Source: Azospirillum sp. TSO22-1 (GTDB lineage Bacteria > Pseudomonadota > Alphaproteobacteria > Azospirillales > Azospirillaceae). Taken from it: DNA of 64,000 bases. The stretch spans positions 1 to 64,000 of the forward strand of contig NZ_LGQZ01000002.1 in NCBI RefSeq assembly GCF_003116015.1, in the 5' to 3' direction. The notes beneath the pieces were generated by a model. The model was not told the origin of the DNA, ran no database searches, and saw only the letters and a program-made list of their open reading frames with translations. This document shows, piece after piece, positions 8,170 through 16,874 of the stretch (position 1 is the stretch's first letter; each line of letters begins with the position of its first letter). The position numbers and the translations under genes were made by a program.

Positions 8170-8583
8170 TCAGGCGCGGGCCGGGGGCGCGTGGCCCGGC
8201 GGGCCGTCCATGTAGGGCGGCTGCACCACGTCGAAGGACACCACCGGCAGCCGGTCCGCCGCGGGCGGCGGCGGGGGCGGGGCCAGCGCCAGGGCCGGCG
8301 GTGGCGGCGCGACCGCGCCGGGCGCGGCGGTGCAGACCGGGCAGTGCACGGGTTTGGCGGCCGGTTGCCCTCCGGCGCTGCCAGTCCCGTCCTGCGCCGG
8401 GCCCGCGGCCGGCGTGACCGAGCAGATCTCGTCCAGGTCGCTCGCCGCCGCCGCCGTGGCGGCGTGGATGGTCAGCGCGGTCTGGGCGAGCAGCGCCAGC
8501 ACCGCCAGTCCCGCGGCCAGCCGCCGCCACGTCCCGGCCGGGACGGCGTCGGTGGTGCGGGTGCTGGACTTGGGCAAGCGCAT
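8170..8583 (-). CDS. DUF2946-like small exported protein
   Basis: A 137-residue protein with a basic N-terminus and one hydrophobic segment (residues 22 to about 45, LAAGLAVLALLAQTALTIHA) that may be a signal anchor. It contains the HCPVC motif followed by a proline-rich stretch (PPPPALALAPPPPPP). The Cys-x-x-Cys after a single membrane segment, and its place next to a copper chaperone gene, fit the DUF2946 family, whose function is unknown but which recurs beside copper and TonB-type genes. Assignment rests on architecture rather than strong motifs. Confidence 0.6.
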   Translation of the reverse strand: MRLPKSSTRTTDAVPAGTWRRLAAGLAVLALLAQTALTIHAATAAAASDLDEICSVTPAAGPAQDGTGSAGGQPAAKPVHCPVCTAAPGAVAPPPPALALAPPPPPPAADRLPVVSFDVVQPPYMDGPPGHAPPARA

Positions 8584-8662
8584 GGGCTCCGGTCGGGCGA
8601 TCGTTGCGGCCCGTACAGTACCACAGCGTCGCGGTCGGACAACTGCGGCATCTGGTCCGGGC

Positions 8663-9052
8663 TCAGCCCTCCAGCGCCCGCGTCAGCCCGCGCACCAGCG
8701 AGGCCTCGGTGAACGGCTTCTGCACCATCGGCCAGCGGCGGTAGCGGCGCAGGACGTTCTCCTGGTCGTAGCCGGTGACCAGCACGAAGCGGATGCGGCG
8801 GGCGTCCAGCGCCTCGGCCACCGGCAGCACCTCCTCGTGCGTCAGGTTGATGTCCAGCGTGGCGCCGTCCACCGGGGTGGCGTCCAGCAGCCTCAGCGCG
8901 TCGCGCGTCGTCGCCACCGGGCCGACCACCTCGCAGCCCTGGTCGGCCAGCGTGTCGGCGATCATCATGGCGACCAGCGCCTCGTCCTCGACCACGAGGA
9001 TCCGGCGCCCGGCCAGCGGGCCGGCGGGCTCTGTCCCGGTATCGGCGTTCAC
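8663..9052 (-). CDS. single-domain response regulator
   Basis: A 129-residue receiver domain with no output domain. It has the acidic pair in LVVEDEALVAMMIADTLADQ, the phospho-acceptor Asp in ATLDINLTHEEVLP, a Thr-like switch position in VLVTGYDQENV and the invariant Lys in MVQKPFTEASL. The GTG start overlaps the stop of the upstream kinase gene (GTGA), so the two are co-translated. It is the probable phosphorylation partner of the HWE kinase. Stand-alone receivers act by protein contact or as phosphate sinks; the target here is unknown. Confidence 0.9.
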   Translation of the reverse strand: MNADTGTEPAGPLAGRRILVVEDEALVAMMIADTLADQGCEVVGPVATTRDALRLLDATPVDGATLDINLTHEEVLPVAEALDARRIRFVLVTGYDQENVLRRYRRWPMVQKPFTEASLVRGLTRALEG

Positions 9053-10527
9053 TCTTGGCCGTCCCGCTCCAGCGCCCGGTACGGCACGCTGATGGCGCAG
9101 CGCACGCCCTCCGGCTCGAAGGCCAGTTGGATGCTGCCGTTCAGGTCGTAGGCCAAGCCCTGCTCGATGACGCGCGAGCCGAAGCCGCGCCGCGTCGGCG
9201 GCGCCACCGGCGGGCCGTCGCGCTCGCGCCACCGCACCTCCAGCCGGCGTTCGCCGCCGCCGGCGTCGGCCAGCGACCACGTCACCTCGATCCAGCCCTG
9301 CGGGACGGACAGCGCGCCGTACTTGGCGGCGTTGGTGGCCAGCTCGTGGAAGGCGAGGCTGAAGGCCACCGCCGCCTTCGGGCCGATGCGCAGCGGCGGC
9401 CCGGACAGCCGCACGCGGCTCCGTTCCGCGGTTTCGTGGGGGGCGGTCTCCAGTTCGATCAGCGTGCGCAGATCGGCGCCCAGCCATTGCGTCTCGGTCA
9501 GCAGGTTGTGCGCCTGCGACAGCGCCGCCAGGCGGCTGGTGAAGGCGGCGCGGAACGCCTCGGGCGCCGGGGTGTGCCGCAGCGTCTGCATGGCGATCGA
9601 CTGCACCGTCGCCAGCGTGTTCTTCACCCGGTGGTTCAGCTCGTTGATCAGCAGCCGCTGGTGCTCGGCGGCGCGGCGCTCCTGGGTGATGTCCAGCGTG
9701 GTGCCGAACAGCCGCACCGGCATGCCGTCCTCGAACGCCGCCCGGCCGCTCTCGGCCACCCAGTGCTCCATCGGGTCGGTCGGGTGCAGCACCCGGTACT
9801 CCACCGTGTAGTCGGGGGTCTCGTCGGCCAGGATGCCGGCGATCGCCTCGGCGCGGATGTGGCGGTCGGCGGGGTGGATGGTCGCCTCGAACACCGCGCG
9901 GTCCATCGGCGATCCGACCGGAACGTTCTGCGGCAGGCCGCGCAGCACCCGGCAGCGCTCGGACACGATCATGGTGTCGTCGGCGAGGTCGAGGTCCCAC
10001 GTTCCCAGCCGCGCCAGCGCGACGGCGAGGCGCAGGCGCTCCTCGCTGCGGCGCAGCCCGGCCTCCAGGTCCTTGCGGCGCAGCACCTCGCGGGTCAGCG
10101 CGTGGACCTTCTCGGTCAGCACGGCGAAGCTCGGCGCCGCCTGCGGGCGCGGCCGGCAGCGCAGCAGCACGGCGCCGGATGCTCCGCGCACCGCGGCGCC
10201 CTCGCAGACGAGGTGTGTGTCGGCACCCTCGGCGCCGCGCAGCGCCAGCCCGCCGGGGATCGGCTGCAGGGTGCCGGCGCAGCGCCCCAGGTAGGCCGCC
10301 AGCTCGTTTGCCGGGGCGGTGGACAGCTCGGCCAGCGGCCGGCCCGCCAGCGCGCCGCGCGGCTGCCCGAGGTGGGCGGCGAAGGCGCCGTTGGCGTGCA
10401 GGATGCGGCCGTCGCCGCCGACCAGCGCCGCGGGTTCCGGCAGCAGGTCGATGACGCCCTCGGCGGCGGCGTGCCCGGCGGCCTCGGGAAGCGTGGCCGC
10501 CATATTGGTGTGGATCACCGTGCTCAT
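9049..10527 (-). CDS. HWE-family histidine kinase with PAS domains
   Basis: A 492-residue soluble sensor kinase. Two PAS-like regions occupy about residues 20-120 and 165-290 (the second with RLRLAVALARLGTWDLDLAD and the YRVLHPTDPMEHWVAESGRA block). The kinase core has the HWE phospho-acceptor segment LLINELNHRVKNTLATVQSI, FHELATNAAKYGALS in the N-box, and the WRERDGPPV...GFGSRVIEQGL region that gives the family its name. No membrane segment is seen, so it senses a cytoplasmic signal. The ATG at 10527 was chosen over one 105 bases upstream. In alphaproteobacteria, HWE kinases often feed light or general-stress signalling; no NepR or EcfG gene is nearby. Confidence 0.9.
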   Translation of the reverse strand: MSTVIHTNMAATLPEAAGHAAAEGVIDLLPEPAALVGGDGRILHANGAFAAHLGQPRGALAGRPLAELSTAPANELAAYLGRCAGTLQPIPGGLALRGAEGADTHLVCEGAAVRGASGAVLLRCRPRPQAAPSFAVLTEKVHALTREVLRRKDLEAGLRRSEERLRLAVALARLGTWDLDLADDTMIVSERCRVLRGLPQNVPVGSPMDRAVFEATIHPADRHIRAEAIAGILADETPDYTVEYRVLHPTDPMEHWVAESGRAAFEDGMPVRLFGTTLDITQERRAAEHQRLLINELNHRVKNTLATVQSIAMQTLRHTPAPEAFRAAFTSRLAALSQAHNLLTETQWLGADLRTLIELETAPHETAERSRVRLSGPPLRIGPKAAVAFSLAFHELATNAAKYGALSVPQGWIEVTWSLADAGGGERRLEVRWRERDGPPVAPPTRRGFGSRVIEQGLAYDLNGSIQLAFEPEGVRCAISVPYRALERDGQE

Positions 10528-10947
10528 CGCGGGGTCAGTGCCGGTTGCCGGGAGCGGTTCGCACGTACAGCGAGCACAGTAAGATGTCGCGCTCAAGTGG
10601 GATGTCGAGACCACGCAGGTCCGCGCGGACATCGATCGGACCGGCCATCGAAGACTTCTCCCGTACTTGCGCCAAAACCCTCAGTTCGGCTATGGTATTG
10701 CGGTAATTCAGAAATTTCCCGCTGGCCAGACCGTAGCATGGGGCATCGGCGGACGGACACCCGCCCGATCGTTTTACCCATTTCGGACGTGGTGCGAGCG
10801 GAGCCGGGAACTCCCGGCAAATTGCGTCAAATGCCAAATATTCAGGCTTTGTTAACGAAGAACGGCGAGGATCGGAATGACCCGGTGTGCCGGGCGTCCC
10901 GCGCCGGTGCGGGACGGGATCACCCCTGGTGGACGGGGCAGGGCGCC
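10528..10947. other. 420-base gap between divergent kinase and flgB
   Basis: No convincing gene is seen. An ORF of 100 codons on the minus strand (10535-10837) overlaps this gap but has no recognisable motif. The gap is less GC-rich than its surroundings and must hold the promoters of both flanking transcription units. A sigma-54-like element at 10723-10738 is listed separately. An imperfect palindrome CTTTGTTAACGAAG lies at 10847-10860. Confidence 0.6.
10723..10738 (+). promoter_or_regulatory. candidate sigma-54 promoter for the flgB operon
   Basis: TGGCCAGACCGTAGCA has the invariant GG and GC dinucleotides with exactly 10 bases between them, as in the -24/-12 consensus TGGCAC-N5-TTGC; three other positions deviate. 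It lies about 210 bases before flgB, reading toward it. Flagellar class III genes of alphaproteobacteria often use sigma-54. Position supports it; the imperfect match keeps confidence low. Confidence 0.35.
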
Positions 10948-11355
10948 ATGGACCTCAGCAACCTCGGGCTTTTCAAGCTCATGTCGCGGAAGATGGACTG
11001 GCTGACCCAGCGCCAGGAGGTCGTCGCGCAGAACATCGCCAACGCCGACACGCCGGAATACAAGGGCCGCGACCTCAAGCCCTTCAACTTCCGCGACGCG
11101 CTGGCCGACAGCCGCCGCCTGACCCCGACCGCCACCAGCGCGACCCACCTCAACGGCACGGTGCCGGCCGGCGGCAGCAACAAGGAACAGCGGGTGCGCA
11201 ACCCGTACGAAACCGCGCCGGACGGCAACAACGTCGTCATCGAAGAGCAGATGATGAAGCTGTCCCAGAACAGCATGGACTACCAGACGATCACCAACCT
11301 CTACAAGAAGCAGGTCGGTCTGCTGAAGACCGCGATCGGCCGTGGTGGCCAATAG
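10948..11355 (+). CDS. flgB: flagellar basal-body rod protein FlgB
   Basis: A 135-residue proximal rod protein. It shows the axial-protein N-terminus QEVVAQNIANADTPEYKGRD and the C-terminal heptad segment MMKLSQNSMDYQTITNLYKK, with the rod-specific middle between. ATG 10948 was chosen because it places the N-terminal helix MDLSNLGLFKLMSRKMDWLT correctly; longer in-frame readings have no rod homology. It is exported by the flagellar type III system rather than by a signal peptide. It opens the flgB-flgC-fliE-fliQ-fliR-flhB block. Confidence 0.95.
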   Translation: MDLSNLGLFKLMSRKMDWLTQRQEVVAQNIANADTPEYKGRDLKPFNFRDALADSRRLTPTATSATHLNGTVPAGGSNKEQRVRNPYETAPDGNNVVIEEQMMKLSQNSMDYQTITNLYKKQVGLLKTAIGRGGQ

Positions 11356-11394
11356 GATGCCCACTGAGGTTCAAGGATAAGGGCGGAGGGTCGG

Positions 11395-11805
11395 ATGGAT
11401 CTCTACAAGGCCATGACGGTGTCGGCGGCGGGCATGAAGGCGCAGGGCACGCGCCTGAAGGTCATCGCCGAGAACCTCGCCAACGCCAACACCACGTCGG
11501 AGACGCCGGGCGACATGCCGTACCGGCGCAAGGTCGTCACCTTCCAGAACATGCTGGACCGGCAGGCCGGCGTGGACACCGTGCGCGTCAACAAGATCGG
11601 CGTGGACAAGAGCGACTTCCAGCGCAAGTACGACCCGACGCATCCCAGCGCGGATTCGGAGGGCTACGTGCTGATGCCGAACGTCAACACGCTGGTCGAG
11701 GCGATGGACATGCGCGAGGCGCAGCGCTCCTACGAGGCCAACCTGTCGGTCATCGAGGCGTCGCGCACCATGCTGAACCGCACCGTCGAACTGCTGCGCA
11801 CCTGA
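11395..11805 (+). CDS. flgC: flagellar basal-body rod protein FlgC
   Basis: A 136-residue rod protein with the paired terminal helices of flagellar axial proteins: MDLYKAMTVSAAGMKAQGTR and VIAENLANANTTSETPGD at the N-terminus, and VNTLVEAMDMREAQRSYEAN with VIEASRTMLNRTVELLRT at the C-terminus. The YVLMPNVNTLVEAMDMREA block is diagnostic for FlgC. It follows flgB by 39 bases with a GGAGGG-type ribosome binding site, and fliE follows 26 bases later. It builds the proximal rod together with FlgB, FlgF and FliE. Confidence 0.96.
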   Translation: MDLYKAMTVSAAGMKAQGTRLKVIAENLANANTTSETPGDMPYRRKVVTFQNMLDRQAGVDTVRVNKIGVDKSDFQRKYDPTHPSADSEGYVLMPNVNTLVEAMDMREAQRSYEANLSVIEASRTMLNRTVELLRT

Positions 11806-11831
11806 TAGCCTGAATTCCGGGGAACACCGCC

Positions 11832-12137
11832 ATGGTCGCCAACGTCGCCAACGCCGCCGCCGCCTACGCCAGCACCGCGCTGAAGACCTCCGGCGTGGGC
11901 ATGACCCCGCGCGACGAGGGGCCGAGCTTCGGCGCGCTGCTCCAGGAGGCGGCGAAGGACGGCATCGACACCCTGAAGAAGGGCGAGGCGCTGACCGCCA
12001 AGGCCGCCGTCGGCCAGGCCGACATCGCCGACGTGGTGCAGGCGGTGACCAACGCCGAAATGACCCTGCAGGCCGCCACCAACATCCGCGACAAGGTGAT
12101 CGGCGCCTACCAGGAAATCCTGCGCATGCCGATCTGA
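11832..12137 (+). CDS. fliE: flagellar hook-basal body protein FliE
   Basis: A 101-residue protein connecting the MS ring to the rod. The C-terminal half shows the FliE pattern AVGQADIADVVQAVTNAEMT followed by LQAATNIRDKVIGAYQEILR, ending in MPI. The N-terminal part (GPSFGALLQEAAKDGIDTLK) also fits. Length matches the family. It is the third gene of the rod/export operon and is preceded by a reasonable ribosome binding site (CGGGGAAC). Confidence 0.95.
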   Translation: MVANVANAAAAYASTALKTSGVGMTPRDEGPSFGALLQEAAKDGIDTLKKGEALTAKAAVGQADIADVVQAVTNAEMTLQAATNIRDKVIGAYQEILRMPI

Positions 12138-12185
12138 CGGCGCGCCGGGGCTCCCTTACGACCGAAGTGCCATGAACGAAACCCC

Positions 12186-12461
12186 ATGAATGAAACCGAT
12201 GTCGTCGAGATCTGCCGCACCTCGATCATCACCCTGCTGATGGTGGCGGGACCGATCCTGCTGATCGAGATGGTGCTGGGCACGGTCATCTCGGTGTTCC
12301 AGGCGGTGACCCAGATCAGCGAGCAGACGCTGGCCATGGTGCCGAAGGTGCTGGTGGTGTTCGGCCTGTCGATCCTGCTGATGCCCTACATGCTGAACGA
12401 GCTGGTGCACTTCTTCCAGGCGGAGGTCGCCGACCGGATCGTCGCCATCGGCACGCACTGA
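12186..12461 (+). CDS. fliQ: flagellar export gate protein FliQ
   Basis: A 91-residue, two-helix membrane protein of the export gate. Family features are the N-terminal VVEICRTSIITLLMVAGPIL, the GTVISVFQAVTQISEQTLAM linker and the second helix VLVVFGLSILLMPYMLNELV. The end of fliQ (TGA) touches the ATG of fliR by one base. FliQ wraps around the FliP-FliR pore in the assembled gate; its partner FliP is encoded 10 kb upstream. Confidence 0.96.
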   Translation: MNETDVVEICRTSIITLLMVAGPILLIEMVLGTVISVFQAVTQISEQTLAMVPKVLVVFGLSILLMPYMLNELVHFFQAEVADRIVAIGTH

Positions 12462-13231
12462 TGGGCGCGCTCCAGGTCCTCGTCGGCGACCAGCTCTACG
12501 TCTGGATCATCGTCTTCATGCGCATCGGCGCGGCGTTCATGGCGATGCCGGGCTTCGGCGACCAGTTCGTGTCGACGCGCACGCGCCTGCTGCTGGCGGT
12601 GGCCGTCACCTTCGTGGTCTCCCCCGTGCTGCGCCCGCAGCTGCCGGCGGAGCCGACGCACGTGCTGCGGCTGACCACGCTGATGATCGGCGAGATCACC
12701 GTGGGCGTCTTCCTCGGCACCGTGGCGCGCCTGCTGTTCAGCGCGCTGGAGGTGGCGGGCTCGGTCATCGCCACGCAGTCGGGCCTCGCCAACGCGCAGA
12801 TCTTCAACCCGGCGATGGCGTCGCAGGGCACGCTGCCGGCGGCGCTGCTCGGCTGGCTGGGGCTGCTGCTGATCTTCCTGACCAACCTGCACCACGTCAT
12901 GATCATGGCGGTGGTGGACAGCTACACGCTGTTCCGGCCGGGGGCGGCGCTGCCGATCAACGACATGGCCAACATGATCGGCCGGCTGGTGGCAAAGAGT
13001 TTCGTCATCGGTCTGCAGATGTGCGCGCCGTTCATCGTCACCGGCATCATGTTCGCGCTGGCGCTGGGCCTGCTGAACAAGCTGGCGCCGCAGATCCAGG
13101 TGTTCTTCCTGTTCATGTCGACGCAGGTGGCGCTCGGCCTGTTCCTGTTCGCCATCACGCTGTCGGCGATGATGATGTTCTGGCTGGGCTACTTCGAGTC
13201 CACCTTCATCGAATTCCTGAATCCGGCCTGA
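12461..13231 (+). CDS. fliR: flagellar export gate protein FliR
   Basis: A 256-residue polytopic membrane protein of the export gate with about six helices. Typical segments are RIGAAFMAMPGFGDQFVSTR, the LLFSALEVAGSVIATQSGLA block and the C-terminal LFLFAITLSAMMMFWLGYFE. It overlaps fliQ by one base and precedes flhB by 17 bases, the common fliQ-fliR-flhB order. It acts in the inner membrane, inside the MS ring. Confidence 0.96.
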   Translation: MGALQVLVGDQLYVWIIVFMRIGAAFMAMPGFGDQFVSTRTRLLLAVAVTFVVSPVLRPQLPAEPTHVLRLTTLMIGEITVGVFLGTVARLLFSALEVAGSVIATQSGLANAQIFNPAMASQGTLPAALLGWLGLLLIFLTNLHHVMIMAVVDSYTLFRPGAALPINDMANMIGRLVAKSFVIGLQMCAPFIVTGIMFALALGLLNKLAPQIQVFFLFMSTQVALGLFLFAITLSAMMMFWLGYFESTFIEFLNPA

Positions 13232-13248
13232 GGACGTGAGGGGAGCCC

Positions 13249-14328
13249 ATGTCCGAAGACGCCGATGACGCCTCCAAAACAGAAGAGCCGACAGCCAAGA
13301 AGCTCGACGACGCGCACCGCAAGGGCAGCTTCCCGGTCAGCCGCGAGATCCACAACTGGCTGATGCTGGCGGCGGCGCTGGTGCTGCTGATCGGGGTGCT
13401 GCCGGGGACGGCGGCGGGGCTGCAGCGGCGGCTGGCCTTCTACATCGAGCACATCCACGAGATGACCATCGACCGCGGCAACGCCGGCATGCTGCTGCTG
13501 CGCGCGGCGAAGGACATCTTCTGGGCGCTGTGGCTGCCGGTGCTGCTGCTGCTGATCGCCGGCGTGCTCGGCTCGATCGCGCAGACCGGCTGGATCGTGG
13601 TGTGGGAGAAGATCGTCCCCAACCTGGAGAAGATCAGCCCGCTGGCCGGCTTCAAGCGGGTGTTCGGCAGCATCAACCAGCTGATCGAGCTGGTGAAGGG
13701 CATCGCCAAGATGGCGGTGGTGGGCGGCGTCGCCTACTTCGCGCTGCTGCCGATGGTGACCTCGGTCGAGCACTTCACCGGCATCGACGTCATGGCCCTG
13801 CTGGCCGAGATGAAGGAACTGACCTACCGCCTGTTCGTGGGCGTGCTGGCGGTGCTGACGCTGATCGCCGGCGGCGACATCTTCTGGCAGCGCCACACCT
13901 ACAACAAGCAGATGAAGATGACCAAGCAGGAGGTGAAGGACGAGTACAAGCAGCAGGAAGGCGATCCCATGGTCAAGGCCAGGGTCCGCCAGCTGCGCAT
14001 GGAGCGCACGCGCAAGCGCATGATGGCCAACGTGCCGCACGCCGACGTGGTGGTGACCAACCCGACCCACTACGCCGTGGCTCTGAAGTATGACCCCGAA
14101 AGCATGGGGGCGCCCACCGTGCTGGCCAAGGGCGTCGATGTCATCGCCCTGAAGATCCGTGAGATTGCGAAGGAATCCGACGTTCCCATCGTCGAGAACC
14201 CGCCGCTAGCCCGCGCGCTCTACGCCACGGTCGAGATCGACGAGGAGATTCCCGGCGAACATTATCGTGCGGTGGCGGAACTCATCACCTATGTTTTCAA
14301 GTTGAAAGGGCGTTCGGTCGGGGGCTGA
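13249..14328 (+). CDS. flhB: flagellar export switch protein FlhB
   Basis: A 359-residue export-gate protein. The N-terminal half has four membrane helices and begins with the characteristic EDADDASKTEEPTAKKLDDA. The cytoplasmic domain holds the autocleavage motif NPTH (Asn271-His274) within ADVVVTNPTHYAVALKYDPE, which switches substrate specificity from rod/hook to filament proteins. The ATG start has a GGGGAG ribosome binding site. A separate FlhB-C-like protein is encoded at 425-799. The cckA gene follows by 35 bases and may share its transcript. Confidence 0.97.
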   Translation: MSEDADDASKTEEPTAKKLDDAHRKGSFPVSREIHNWLMLAAALVLLIGVLPGTAAGLQRRLAFYIEHIHEMTIDRGNAGMLLLRAAKDIFWALWLPVLLLLIAGVLGSIAQTGWIVVWEKIVPNLEKISPLAGFKRVFGSINQLIELVKGIAKMAVVGGVAYFALLPMVTSVEHFTGIDVMALLAEMKELTYRLFVGVLAVLTLIAGGDIFWQRHTYNKQMKMTKQEVKDEYKQQEGDPMVKARVRQLRMERTRKRMMANVPHADVVVTNPTHYAVALKYDPESMGAPTVLAKGVDVIALKIREIAKESDVPIVENPPLARALYATVEIDEEIPGEHYRAVAELITYVFKLKGRSVGG

Positions 14329-14363
14329 CGGATGCCTCGGCGAACCGTTGCGGGTATTCACGG

Positions 14364-16871
14364 GTGAACGAAGCATCGTCCATGGTGGAGGGGGCTTTGC
14401 GTCCGGCGCGCGGCCGGGCCGGGGCCGCGCCGGGCTCGCTCCTGGCGGCCGCCATGCAGCTGGCCGCCGGCGGCGGTCTGGCGGCGATGGCGGCCGGGCT
14501 GGCGCTCGGCCTGGACGCGCTGGCCTGGGCCGGCACCGCGCTGGCGGCGGCCGGCATCGTGGCGCTGGGCGTGCGCGCCGCCCGGCTGCGCCGTCGCGTG
14601 GCGCACGACGAGGCGCTGCTGACCGGCGCGCTGGAGGGGCTGGGCAGTGGCCAGCTGGTCACCGACGCCATCGGCGGCGCCGTGTTCGTCAACAGCGCCT
14701 TCCGCACCCTGGTCGACGCCGCCCCCGGCGAGGCGCCCCTGCAGGCGCTGGAACGCCAGCTCGGCTCCGACCCCGACAGCCTGTCCGAGTTCACCCGCGT
14801 GCGCGAGCGCGCCCGCGCCGGCATCCCCGCGGCGGCCGAGCTGACCGTGCTGCGCGAGGGGCGGAATCCGGAATGGCGCCGCGTCCAGGCGCAGCCGATC
14901 GCCGCCTTCCCCGGCGCCGTGCACTGGCGCGTCGAGGACATCACCGCGCGCCGGGAACTCGAGCACGTCATGCTGCGCGAGCAGGCCAAGCTCGTGGACT
15001 TCATGGACCACGCGCCGGTCGGCTTCTTCTCGGTGGACCAGGACGGCGTCTTCCTGTTCGTCAACGCCACGCTGGCCAAGTGGCTGGGCTGCACCCCGCG
15101 CGACCTGGTGGACGCCGGCCGCACCCTGCACGACGTGCTGGCCGGCCCGCCGCGCAACGCCAAGCCCTACGACCTGTTCGACGGCGGCGGCGCCGAGCAG
15201 CGCGGCGAGCTGGCCATGCGCGGCCTGCAGGGCCGGCGCTTCCAGGCCTCGGCGGCGCAGACGGTGGTGGTCTCCGACGACGGCAGGACGGTGCACACCC
15301 GCTCGGTAATCCGCGACCTGACGCCGGAGCGCGAGTGGCAGGAAGCCCTGCGCCTGTCCGAGCAGCGCTTCCAGCGCTTCTTCGAGGACGCGCCGGTGGG
15401 CATCGCGCTGCTCAACGAATCGGGCGTCCTGTCGGAGTGCAACCACGCCTTCCTGGCGTTGATCGGCGCCGAGGGGCCGCAGGTGATCGGCCGCCCCTTC
15501 GCCGACCTGATCGAGCCGAAGGAGCGCGAGATGGTGGCCGAGCGGCTGACCAGCGTGGTCCGCGGCCACGACCCCGAGGCACCCCTGGAGGTGCGCATGA
15601 CGGCCGGCCGCGACCTCGTGGTGCAGCTCTACGCGCGGCGCCTCGGCGGGGTGGGCAGCGAGGGCGGCGCCGGCCTGATCCTGCACTTCATCGACATGAC
15701 GGAGCGCAAGAACCTCGAGGCGCAGTTCGCACAAAGCCAGAAGATGCAGGCGGTCGGCCAGCTGGCCGGCGGCGTGGCGCACGACTTCAACAACCTGCTG
15801 ACCGCGATGATCGGCTTCTGCGACCTGCTGCTGCTGCGCCACAAGCCCGGCGACCAGTCGTTCAGCGACATCATGCAGATCAAGCAGAACGCCAACCGCG
15901 CCGCCAACCTGGTGCGCCAGCTCCTCGCCTTCTCGCGCCAGCAGACCCTGCAGCCGCGCATCCTCAACGTCACCGACGTGCTGGCCGAGCTGTCGAACCT
16001 GCTGCGCCGCCTGATCGGCGAGAACATCGAGCTGCGCATGCTGCACGGCCGCGACCTCGGCCTCATCAAGGTGGACCAGAACCAGCTGGAGCAGGTGATC
16101 ATCAACCTCGTGGTCAACGCCCGCGACGCCATGCCCGGCGGCGGCAAGCTGACCGTCGCCACCTCCAACTACACCGTCACCACGCCGGAGCGCCGCGAGC
16201 ACGAGATCATCCCGGCCGGCGAGTACGTCTCCATCGACGTCATCGACACCGGCCACGGCATCCCCAAGGAGAACCTGCAGCGCATCTTCGAGCCGTTCTT
16301 CTCCACCAAGGAGGTCGGCTCCGGCACCGGCCTCGGCCTGTCCACCGTGTACGGCATCGTGCGGCAGACCGGCGGCTTCATCTTCGTCGATTCGGCGCCG
16401 GGGGAGGGGGCGAAGTTCTCCATCCTGCTGCCGCGCCACCAGGGCGAGTCGCGGCCCGTCGAGACCGAGCCGCGCGAGCGCCGCGGCAGCGACCTCACCG
16501 GCTCCGGCACCATCCTGCTGGTCGAGGACGAGGACGCGGTGCGCGTGTTCTCCGCCCGCGCGCTGCGCAACAAGGGCTACCAGGTCGTCGAGGCGAAGAA
16601 CGGCGAGGCCGCCATGCAGCTCCTGACCACGGAGGGCGCCAAGGTGGACCTGATGATCACCGACGTGGTGATGCCGCAGATGGACGGCCCGACGCTGGCC
16701 CGCAACGTGCGCAAGATGCGCCCGGACATGAAGGTGATCTTCATCTCCGGCTACGCCGAGGACCGCTTCAAGGACGAGCTGGACGGCGGCGACAACGCCG
16801 CCCACTTCCTGCCCAAGCCGTTCTCCCTGAAGCAGCTGGCGTCGAAGGTGAAGGAAGTCATCAAGGGTTAG
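14364..16871 (+). CDS. cckA: hybrid histidine kinase CckA
   Basis: An 835-residue membrane-bound hybrid kinase, the cell-cycle phosphorelay kinase that feeds CtrA through ChpT in alphaproteobacteria. Two membrane helices lie at about residues 24-70, then PAS domains (about 95-180, 205-320 and 330-445). The dimerisation domain has the acceptor His473 in GGVAHDFNNLLTAMIGFCDL; the ATPase domain has NLVVNARDAMPGGG and DTGHGIP...GTGLGLSTVYGIV. A C-terminal receiver carries Asp767 in MITDVVMPQMDGPTLA. The start is GTG 14364; ATG 14382 is an alternative. Location right after flhB is common in this order. Confidence 0.93.
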   Translation: MNEASSMVEGALRPARGRAGAAPGSLLAAAMQLAAGGGLAAMAAGLALGLDALAWAGTALAAAGIVALGVRAARLRRRVAHDEALLTGALEGLGSGQLVTDAIGGAVFVNSAFRTLVDAAPGEAPLQALERQLGSDPDSLSEFTRVRERARAGIPAAAELTVLREGRNPEWRRVQAQPIAAFPGAVHWRVEDITARRELEHVMLREQAKLVDFMDHAPVGFFSVDQDGVFLFVNATLAKWLGCTPRDLVDAGRTLHDVLAGPPRNAKPYDLFDGGGAEQRGELAMRGLQGRRFQASAAQTVVVSDDGRTVHTRSVIRDLTPEREWQEALRLSEQRFQRFFEDAPVGIALLNESGVLSECNHAFLALIGAEGPQVIGRPFADLIEPKEREMVAERLTSVVRGHDPEAPLEVRMTAGRDLVVQLYARRLGGVGSEGGAGLILHFIDMTERKNLEAQFAQSQKMQAVGQLAGGVAHDFNNLLTAMIGFCDLLLLRHKPGDQSFSDIMQIKQNANRAANLVRQLLAFSRQQTLQPRILNVTDVLAELSNLLRRLIGENIELRMLHGRDLGLIKVDQNQLEQVIINLVVNARDAMPGGGKLTVATSNYTVTTPERREHEIIPAGEYVSIDVIDTGHGIPKENLQRIFEPFFSTKEVGSGTGLGLSTVYGIVRQTGGFIFVDSAPGEGAKFSILLPRHQGESRPVETEPRERRGSDLTGSGTILLVEDEDAVRVFSARALRNKGYQVVEAKNGEAAMQLLTTEGAKVDLMITDVVMPQMDGPTLARNVRKMRPDMKVIFISGYAEDRFKDELDGGDNAAHFLPKPFSLKQLASKVKEVIKG

Positions 16872-16874
16872 AAC

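Noticed and set aside
10535-10837. A 100-codon minus-strand frame in the gap before flgB.
   Set aside because: No family motif, no clear ribosome binding site, and it lies in what should be a divergent promoter region. It was considered as a NepR-like protein but lacks the NepR pattern.
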